From the NCBI RefSeq assembly GCF_000143415.4, contig NW_003314261.1, forward strand, positions 2,952,366-3,016,365: DNA of 64,000 nt, given 5' to 3'. Below the pieces are notes generated by a model. The model had not been told where the DNA came from. It searched no databases and saw only the letters and a list, made by a program, of their open reading frames with translations. The position numbers and the translations under genes are program-made. Below are positions 57,210 through 64,000 of this stretch, piece after piece (within the stretch, counting starts at the first letter, position 1; each line of letters begins with the position of its first letter). Source of the DNA: Selaginella moellendorffii (taxonomy: Eukaryota; Streptophyta; Lycopodiopsida; Selaginellales; Selaginellaceae).

Positions 57210-57234
<25 letters not shown>
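57210..57234 (+). repeat. (AG)n microsatellite
   Basis: About twelve AG units 130-160 bp upstream of the O-fucosyltransferase-like start codon. On the gene's strand it is a (CT)n tract, frequent in plant 5' UTRs and core promoters. Confidence 0.9.
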
Positions 57235-57800
57235 TCCTAACACGGCATGTAAGTTATATGAATCTTCTCTTACCTATCACTTTTAACCACGAGTGAATCC
57301 GCGCTCGTGAAAAACCCAAAACGCGGTGCTGCCACGTGTCAGAGAATAAACATCTCCCTGCCGCACATTCTGGGGCTGCGTTTATTTGACCAGCGGTTGT
57401 GTGTCCAAACCAAGGCAGCGTTGTATTTGACCGTGTCTCTTGCAAACCTTAACTTTAATTCCTTGTGTCTTGATCGATATATGGATACTTGTCCATTGTC
57501 TATGGTTGTGGCTGGGTATCGACGACGCCAACTATTGCTCGATTGAGCAACAGTCTACCTAACGACCTTTGTTAACATAACCATGTGCTTACCATCGTAC
57601 TGAATTAAAGGTACCACCTTTTATTTGTAAACGACGAATTTAAGATATTCTTCGATTTCTAGAGGAATCTTAGCTTTTAGTTCAAGGGTCCATGTCATTG
57701 TGGCCAGCACTTTTGCAACAACGACCATAATGGTTTTTCCAAACATTATAAACCCTCTCTTCTTTCTCACACAGCCCATACATTTGTAGCCCCTCTTCCA

Positions 57801-58313
57801 ATGAGATATCTCTCGCTTCTTCCATCGCTTTGCGTCCTCTTCTTTCTGGTTGCCACTGCCAATGGATCCACCACGAAGAAGCAAGGTAAGGTAACCTTCC
57901 TCCAGTTCTACATGCACGACATTGTCACGGCCAAGCATCCCACCGCCGTCATGGTGGCCAAGCCCCCTTCCAGGAACGATTCGTTTGGCCTGGTGATGAT
58001 AATAGACGATCTCATCACGCAAGGACCCTCTTCCAGCTCCAAAGTTTTGGGACGGGGCCAGGGAACTTATATGGTGTGCTCGCTCACCGCCATTAACTTG
58101 CTCTTCAGCTTCGCCGCTGTCCTGGACACTCCAGAGTATAAAGGGACCATCAGCTTCCACGGCCTCGACATGCTTGCACTGACCGTGAGAGAGTTCGCTG
58201 TGACGGGAGGAACCGGAGATTTTAGATCGGTGCGAGGCTACGCTACCATCGAGACGCAGGCTCTAAAGGGGCTCAACGCAGTGCTCCTGTTCAAAGTTTA
58301 TCTCACATATTAG
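57801..58313 (+). CDS. Dirigent protein
   Basis: An intronless 170-residue secreted protein. Residues 1-22 form a signal peptide (MRYLSLLPSLCVLFFLVATANG). The dirigent domain shows FLQFYMHDIVT, FGLVMIIDDLIT, GRGQGTYM, FAAVLDTPEYKGTISFHG and VTGGTGDFRSVRGYA. Dirigent proteins form trimeric beta-barrels in the apoplast that direct stereoselective coupling of phenoxy radicals in lignan or lignin synthesis. The length is usual for the family. N-glycosylation at NDS (about residue 59) is possible. Confidence 0.94.
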   Translation: MRYLSLLPSLCVLFFLVATANGSTTKKQGKVTFLQFYMHDIVTAKHPTAVMVAKPPSRNDSFGLVMIIDDLITQGPSSSSKVLGRGQGTYMVCSLTAINLLFSFAAVLDTPEYKGTISFHGLDMLALTVREFAVTGGTGDFRSVRGYATIETQALKGLNAVLLFKVYLTY

Positions 58314-58364
58314 CATAGAGAAAAAGAGAGAAGTGTGGACCTTACTATTGTCCGGAGAGCTCGT

Positions 58365-59417
58365 TTAGCTTCCGGAAGTTTGTGCACACCCGAGCCCATG
58401 CTTGACGATGAGAGGCTCGGTGAATCCAAACATTTTTCGCTTCTCATTGTACTCGACGTAGTAGTTCTCTTGCTGGAGCGTTCCTATGACCGCCTGAGCG
58501 GCCCCAGTCTTGAGAAAGCCGAAGCACACCACGCCGGTGTTCTTGCCTGTTGGAATCATGTAGTTTCCCGGCGTGATCGTCCACAAGGCGTTCTTTCCAA
58601 AGTCCATGACAACGCTGGGGAACGAGCCGAGCTGCGTTGGGCTCATGCGGTAGCAAAGTGACAGCGGCTTGAAAGTCGCCGGTTCCCTCCTGATCTTCTT
58701 TCGCGCTGCTTCTCGGACAACTTGCTGCCGGACGAGATCGTATGCTGCATTTGGAAGGCTTGTGAACCGAGCCGTAGTTCCAATCTGGATAAACTCCTGT
58801 GCCTTGACGGGCACGGAGCCAAACTGGACTCTTTGCAACCGGAGCAAATACGTTGTCGAGCCGGAACGAGGATTGTTGTTGACGAAAAGCGGAGTCCGGA
58901 TGAAGGAAACAGGTCGGGACTGTAGAACGTCCGAGTTGTTAAACAGGAAGTAGCTCCGTCTTCCGAACGAAAGCTGGCCTCGACCACCGTCTTGCATTGC
59001 TCCCAGGCAATAGGCAAACGTGAGAGGAAGCTTTGCGGCGCTAGTAGCCTGGAAGGGAAAGCTGGACGTACTGGAACCCAGTGCCAAAATGCTGGGTGCG
59101 TTCTTCTGGCTTCTGCATGAGATTCGGACAGGAAGCTCCAGGCTTGTAGGAATCGAGCCGCCTGAAAGGCCAGTAAATGAGATGTTGAAGGTTTCGCTGG
59201 TCGACGCGCAGTTGGATACAGGAAGCTGAGCACTTGTGTCCAGAGTAAAGTCTCTAGACTGGAACTGGTTGCTCCTGCCAACCTTGAAAGTCAGTGTTGC
59301 GACAAAATTACTCCCAGAGGAGTGAAGTGAAGCGGATGGATAAATGCTCGACCGCTGAGCATAGCTCAAAACGCTATTCACAACGACGACCAGGACCTGC
59401 ACGAGAAAGGTTGCCAT
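58365..59417 (-). CDS. Aspartic-protease-like (A1 family) secreted protein, probably inactive
   Basis: About 350 residues, one exon. I prefer the ATG at 59417 because it opens a clean signal peptide (MATFLVQVLVVVVNSVLSYA) and a TATATA lies at about 59464-59470; the upstream ATG at 59486 would add 23 residues. The fold resembles plant atypical A1 proteases and xylanase-inhibitor-like proteins: LTFKVG, AYCLGAM, GQLSFG, IQIGTTARFTSLPNAAYDLV, VCFGFLK, IGTLQQENYYVEYNEKRKMFGF. The first catalytic DTGS reads DTSA (Asp60 kept). The second DSGT reads QIGT (211-214), so that Asp is missing. It is most likely a non-catalytic inhibitor or binding protein. Confidence 0.8.
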   Translation of the reverse strand: MATFLVQVLVVVVNSVLSYAQRSSIYPSASLHSSGSNFVATLTFKVGRSNQFQSRDFTLDTSAQLPVSNCASTSETFNISFTGLSGGSIPTSLELPVRISCRSQKNAPSILALGSSTSSFPFQATSAAKLPLTFAYCLGAMQDGGRGQLSFGRRSYFLFNNSDVLQSRPVSFIRTPLFVNNNPRSGSTTYLLRLQRVQFGSVPVKAQEFIQIGTTARFTSLPNAAYDLVRQQVVREAARKKIRREPATFKPLSLCYRMSPTQLGSFPSVVMDFGKNALWTITPGNYMIPTGKNTGVVCFGFLKTGAAQAVIGTLQQENYYVEYNEKRKMFGFTEPLIVKHGLGCAQTSGS

Positions 59418-59577
59418 CGCCGCAAGTGAAAATGGCTGCTTGAAAATTCTCACCCTTTGGTTCATATATAAAGCCTTGAGTGTCATGTCCGAGAGGCATC
59501 ATATGATCCACTAGAAAAAGCGACCAGAGTAATAAGTTGCCGCAGAAGTGATAGAAGCACGGGGAAAAAGCAGAAAA

Positions 59578-59650
59578 TGGAGATGAGGGGCATTGATCCC
59601 CTTACCTATCGCATGCGAAGTGATCGCTCTACCAACTGAGCTACATCCCC
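59578..59650 (-). tRNA. tRNA-Ala (anticodon CGC)
   Basis: A 73-nt cloverleaf on the minus strand. The acceptor stem GGGGATG/CATCTCC has G3:U70, the known alanine identity pair. The D arm is GCTC...GAGC with AGTTGGTA. The anticodon loop is TTCGCAT, and the T stem is AGGGG/CCCCT. The anticodon stem ATCAC/GCGAT has one A-C mismatch. The T loop reads ATCAATG; A at its first position is, as I recall, normal in plant tRNA-Ala, but the later changes are not. TTTT follows the discriminator base directly (59577-59574), a Pol III terminator. CCA is not encoded. It may be functional or slightly degenerate. Confidence 0.9.
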
Positions 59651-59724
59651 AGTTCGAATATTCACAGTATAAGCCGCATCACCTGGGAGGCAAACTAGTC
59701 ATCTGCACAGAGAGAACACGCCAT

Positions 59725-61438
59725 TCAATTAGTCAGGGGCAAAAGACTTAGATCGAGAAGCTTCCACCAGTTGAAACGAATTATCTCCTCGTCATCATCA
59801 CCGTCATCTGATTACAGGACAAATAAGCTAGAAAGTCAAAACATACAGTTCCACTTACAGTTTCTGTAGACAGCCATGAGATCTTGCTCGTTTACTTGCC
59901 AAAACTCATTTCCATCGATTTCTATGCCGTAGCTCGTCACCAGAAACGGCATAGCAATGGCAGGAGACACAGGACACTTCGCTATACGGATACACCGACG
60001 ACCTGCAAATGGTTGAAAAACAAATTAAGAAAGCAACAGAAATCTCACCTTCACGAACTTCTAGAACAAGTCTGATATTAACAGCATGCGCCCAAGCTGT
60101 ACCCAGAGCGACCCAAAGCTCTGACTCACCATCACCATATCCTACAACAATACATCGTAAACACACAATAGTTAGGAGATAGAATCCACACCTTCGTATG
60201 TGCCCGAGGCCCTCACGTGATTTGTCACGACGACTGGAAGTCTACATGATTCGGCGAGGTACCTGGAAATATGCACGATCTATCAGTTTGATTTTACTTG
60301 AGACTTACTTTAACAACGATGCTTGCTTTCCAAGCAACTCCTGCCTTTCGAAAATCTCGTCCTCCTTGTCTCTGCAAGGGGTGCCTCAGGTCATATGCTC
60401 ATTTCAAGGTGAAGCCTACCCTTCTAGTAAAGTTGCAATGCTATCGATCACCAAGAGCTTGACATTACCTTCAGGTATTATAGATTGCAGTTTCTGTAGG
60501 CTGAAAGCTCGAGAAGACGCATGTTAAAGAAAATAGATATCCGTCTTGATGGTACCTTGCACCTTTCTACGAGCTCCGGAGCAGAAGTAGGCGTCAATAT
60601 CATCATGCGCTGCGCAATCTACGTTGAAAAAAGACAATGAGTCATTTGAGCGATTAGAAAATGAAAGCTTACTTCTCGGACACTGGCCTCGTTACAGAAA
60701 ATCCCGGGATATTTGTGGGAGCCTATTTGCATCACCCTTCACACGCATCGAGCACTTCAACCTACATACATTGTATAATTTCCTTCAGATTACCTTGTGG
60801 TGGAAAACTTTCGCTCAGTATCAATGTAAACAACACTGCCCCCAAGGCCACCAAAGCTCGTCGGAATGACCGTCTGGATCGATAGAGTGAGACAGAGCTG
60901 GCAAAGAAAAAAAAAATGGAAAGAAACGAACCATTGTCATTCCAGGAAAAACAATTTATAAAGGACCTGTGTCTTTCCAATGCCTGGGGGTCCAACAAGC
61001 TCAGTGATAACACCGGATGGAATCCCACCACACAGGGCGTCGTCGAGGAGCTTCAAAGTAGTCGAGAGGTGACCCATAGCAACCTCGTTCTTAGATCGCA
61101 TTTGCACGATAGAGAGCACCTAACGGCGAAAGAAAAACAAATCAAACAAGGCGAGAAAAAAAAAGTCGAAGAAGCGCAATCACACCGTCTTGAATGGCGG
61201 ACAAACGCTCTTGTTGATGCGCGCGAGCGCGGCCTCGAAAGAATCCATCGGCATGTCGAGGAGTTCCATGAGCTCCATTTCTGTCAATCCCAGCGCATCC
61301 TGCCCACAATGCAGGCGATCTTCGGCCCAAGAACGCTCGCAATCAGGATATTACCTTGGCATTGTGGATCTTGCGAGCTGCGAAGAGACGAACCACGGCC
61401 TCGTCGAGCCCCATCCTGGCGATCGACCTGTTCGCCAT
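59725..61438 (-). CDS. RAD51B: RAD51B, RecA-type recombination ATPase, 12 exons
   Basis: Twelve short exons join in frame from ATG 61438 (MANRSIARMGLDEAVVRLF) to TGA at 59725-59727. The N-terminal helical domain contains LTEMELMELLDMPM. The RecA core has GGIPSGVITELVGPPGIGKTQ with Walker A at about 109-116, VVYIDTERKFSTTRVMQIG, RMMILTPTSAPELV, Walker B VKLLVIDSIATLL, RLPVVVTNHVR, and LGTAWAHAVNIRLVLE. These features and their order match plant RAD51B. RAD51B works with RAD51C, RAD51D and XRCC2 in homologous repair. The intron before exon 5 (VMQIG) was placed by matching the family. The last exon (YDGDDDEEIIRF) is family-poor and least certain. Confidence 0.92.
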
Positions 61439-61443
61439 CGCCC

Positions 61444-61455
61444 AAACCCTAAACC
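61444..61455. promoter_or_regulatory. Telo-box upstream of RAD51B
   Basis: AAACCCTAAACC lies 6 bp upstream of the RAD51B ATG, and another AAACCCTAA occurs near 61527. Telo-boxes are common near the start of plant genes expressed in dividing cells. Confidence 0.55.
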
Positions 61456-61717
61456 TGTGCCTCAAAGATTTTGAACATATTCAGGTATATTCTAAAACGT
61501 ATATTCTAGAATACTGTCAAAACTCCTAAACCCTAAGCCTTAAAGGAACTCATTATCTCTTTATTTAATTACTTTTATTATATTATTTCAATGTGTCTAC
61601 GTATGGTATATTATGTATGCTGGTATCAAGGCAGCCACTACAGATCAGGCTTTAAGATTGGATTCCATGCTTTGCGTGAAAGACTTTCGGTCATTAAACT
61701 TAAGATTGTGATGGGAT

Positions 61718-62368
61718 TTAGAGGTGGAGGCCAAGGGAGCAGGAATCGAGTTTGCTAACCTTGAGGAAGAGTTCGTGCTTGAGCACCATGTTTGCTCCAC
61801 CGGCGTACGCAAGAACCTGGGTGGCAACCTGGCGACCCTTTGAGAAGTACAAGTCCCCAGTTCCCCCAAAAACTGGGAGATCATTGGCAATCAGCGAGAA
61901 ATCGAACAGACCATCCGCGGAAACGTAAGAACCATTGTAAAACGGTGTGGAGAAGACAACCGCGCTGTTGTAAGTGACCAAGCTCCCAGCCACCGGCACG
62001 AAGAACGTCCCTTTGACCCTCCCAATCTCTTGGGACTCGTAAGATGGAGTGAGAGTGAGGCGATTGTTAAACACAGCTCCATATCCGGCGGTAAAGTTGG
62101 GATTCAAGCTTGTGCTTCCCAGGATCGCCCGCTCGCTCTGGATCTGGCTCGAGTTGGCTGGGCTCCTGATAATGTGGCTGTAGAACACAAAGTTCTTTGG
62201 AAGCCCGCAGCAGCAGTCGAGAAGCTTGAAAGTTTTGGTTGTTAAAAATCATATGAGTAAGTGATATAGAAAACTTACTGATATGGGAGGAAGATCAAGC
62301 GATGAGATTGCGAGTACCAAAGTCATGATCAGCAAACTTGTGAAATGTGCAACATGCTTGTCAGCCAT
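61718..62368 (-). CDS. Dirigent-like secreted protein, 2 exons
   Basis: Exon 1 (62368 to about 62279) gives a signal peptide (MADKHVAHFTSLLIMTLVLAISS). Exon 2 starts after an ag acceptor near 62231 and runs to the stop at 61718; phases agree. The mature protein reads CCCGLPKNFVFYSHIIR, then GYGAVFNNRLT, GRVKGTFFVP, NSAVVFSTPFYNGSYVSADG and LPVFGGTGDLYFSKGRQVA. FYSHII, the GSYV strand and FGGTGDLYFSKGR correspond to dirigent HDI, the G-rich strand and GGTGxFxxARG, so I call it dirigent-like. It differs strongly from the dirigent at 57801, so this is not a recent tandem copy. The C-terminus beyond LKHELFLKV is uncertain. Confidence 0.8.
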
Positions 62369-63191
62369 CTCTGGACGACGCACAGATTAACGAGTGATTT
62401 GGGGGCGAAGTTATGCGACTAATTGGAGCGGGGGTCCGCAAAGTCAACGAGATGGATCGTGATTTTCGCTGCCGAGTTGCCAAAGTCAAAGATACCCGCG
62501 GGCTGGTGGAACGAACATAAGGATGGTAAGGGTTCTTGGGGTTGGTTTCTAGCGTATAATGTAATTCATGATAAGATTTTATCTCGATTGAATGTATGGC
62601 TTTCGACGTCTGTCAATGTTGAGGCTGATGGGCAGAAAAATATAAGTCTTTTGGCTCTTTTGAGACAAGCACGGGCGTGTCGCCTTGATTAAATCCAAGC
62701 ACACGTAGATTTTTGCGATTGGCAGCGAGCGTGTCAAGCATCTCTTTGAGACTTTGACATATTTGTTCGTTTCACGGCTCTCTCCCAAATTCCGGAAGAG
62801 CGGGAAGAACAATCGAGACAATGCGCGAGGAAAATCTCAGAAAACCGCCACGAAGCAGTTTCCAGATTATAACTTGTCACCAAGCGCGGTGGAATATCCC
62901 GCCACGTTGCGGGGGAATAGGCCTGGCTATGGCGAGCTATGCCCCTGTTCATCATGACTGGAGTAAAACCACGTCCGGCGATCATACCAAAGAAAAACGA
63001 GCATCTTTTAAATCAATGTGATGGATTCGAAGCAGAGGAGAGGGAATTAGGGCTCCATTTTTTTGCCGACGCTTCTTCTTCGCCTTCCTCCTCTTTCGCC
63101 TCTCGCGATCGCCATGCGCAGCTCGCCGATCGCTCAATCGATCCAAGAAATCCGGTTTCTTGGCCGCCTCGCCGCGAGGTAGCACCAGATT
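62369..63191. other. Spacer between the dirigent-like gene and the last gene
   Basis: It contains the dirigent-like promoter side and the 5' leader of the gene at 63192. Short open frames (for example 62423-62692) show no recognisable similarity. Confidence 0.5.
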
Positions 63192-64000
63192 ATGGATTTT
63201 TGGGACAAGCAGCGGCAAAAGATCCAGCTCCGGAGGGCATCGCTGGCGGCGATCGCGCTCCTCGCCTGCATTGTCTTCGTCTACCAGAGCTTCCAGGAGC
63301 CAAGCGATTCCTCCTCCTCTTCTTCTTGGTTTTCTTTTCACAGCCCCGGAAGAACGAGGCACGAGGCCGCGTCGGCCATTTCCGGCAACGATTCCACGCG
63401 ATCCAAGCCCGCCATCGAGCTCGTGTCCCAGGCCACTTCCAGCTCGATTCCACCGCCACAATTACTTCCTGGCAGCCCACCGCCGGTTCCTTCGCAAGAA
63501 CTAGGACAAGGAGGCGGCGACGAGCTTCCTCTTCTTCCTCCATCGATTGCTCCCTCGCCGACGCAAGAAATTTCTCTTCCGAAGAAGAATTTGACACAGG
63601 AAAGATCGGATTTCAATGCTTCTGCTCTTGCCAATTTGGATCGCAAAGTCGTCAGGAAACGCGAGGTCGGTGGATTTCCTCTTTTTTTTTTCCTTCCTTC
63701 GTGTGCGTTCTTCCGCTGCATGGATTCATGCTCCAAACTCGTTGGATTTTTTTCTTTCGAAGTTTTCGATTTTGTCGAGGTTCGAGTAATTACTAATCTC
63801 TGGCTGGATCTCGAATTGGATCTCTTGGGGTCGAATCGCATTGCGTCTCGTGGTTCGCTTCTCACTCCCGAATTTAACTCTTTGGTTTCTGTCATGTAGA
63901 TACCGCAATGGCGTGTGATTCTGGAACAGGATCTTCGTCGTGCGAAGCAAGAGATCAAGGTCGCAGGGCCACGGAACACGCAGCTGGATCCACAAGCCAC
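63192..64000 (+). CDS. Type II membrane protein, cut by the window end
   Basis: The ATG at 63192 opens MDFWDKQRQKIQLRRASLAA, a short basic cytosolic tail, then one membrane span (IALLACIVFVYQSF) and a Ser/Pro-rich stem. Exon 1 ends near 63665 (VVRKRE, gaggtc) and the next exon starts at 63900 (acceptor tcatgtag) with IPQWRVILEQDLRRAKQEIK, running off the window. The layout is that of a Golgi glycosyltransferase or other luminal enzyme, but the catalytic part is outside, so no function is assigned. Confidence 0.65.

Overview
The window is nuclear DNA of a land plant. Most genes are intron-rich with very short introns (about 45-70 bp), PPR genes are intronless, and the families are plant ones: dirigent proteins, SYP1 syntaxin, an NFD4/nodulin-like carrier, an LHT-type amino-acid transporter, 3xHMG-box and bulb-type lectin. 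Together with a KDM2/7-type JmjC gene this points to a seedless plant; a lycophyte such as Selaginella moellendorffii is my best inference, not a proven identity. A run of 100 Ns marks an assembly gap.

Layout. 0.3-14.8 kb is a gene-dense arm: bulb lectin and a broken divergent copy, a PPR protein, an 8-exon LHT-like transporter, a fusion of an E2-like (UBC) domain with an F-box-like segment, a tandem pair of 13-exon saccharopine-dehydrogenase-like genes, and a 3xHMG-box protein. 14.8-39.8 kb is an AT-rich transposon island. It holds an inverted old solo LTR, a young 7.3-kb LTR element with no coding capacity (1.14-kb LTRs, TSD GACTC), an AT-rich stretch with the N gap, an intact intronless Qa-SNARE gene, a truncated inverted Ty3/gypsy copy, a 5.0-kb Ty3/gypsy element of the same family in the other orientation, older relics of both families, and a long foldback.

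39.8-64 kb is gene-dense again: a KDM2/7-type JmjC demethylase, two-domain glyoxalase I, an unplaced Ala/Ser/Gly-rich protein, an F-box protein, scrambled relics of the JmjC and F-box genes, an NFD4-like carrier that shares a short divergent promoter with a large PPR gene, an O-fucosyltransferase-like Golgi protein, a dirigent protein, an aspartic-protease-like protein that lost a catalytic Asp, a tRNA-Ala(CGC), RAD51B, a second dirigent-like protein, and the start of a type II membrane protein cut by the window end.

Most genes are independent housekeeping or secondary-metabolism units rather than a pathway cluster. The most striking link is between the two ends of the window. The 18-nt primer-binding site of the Ty3/gypsy element is an exact complement of the CCA-extended 3' end of the variant tRNA-Ala(CGC) encoded 28 kb away, including bases that, as far as I recall, differ from the usual plant tRNA-Ala. 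Other points of interest are the E2/F-box fusion, the KDM2/7 gene, four regularly spaced CACGTGGC boxes in the young LTR, stop codons shared by two copies of the gypsy family, and their inverted-repeat arrangement.
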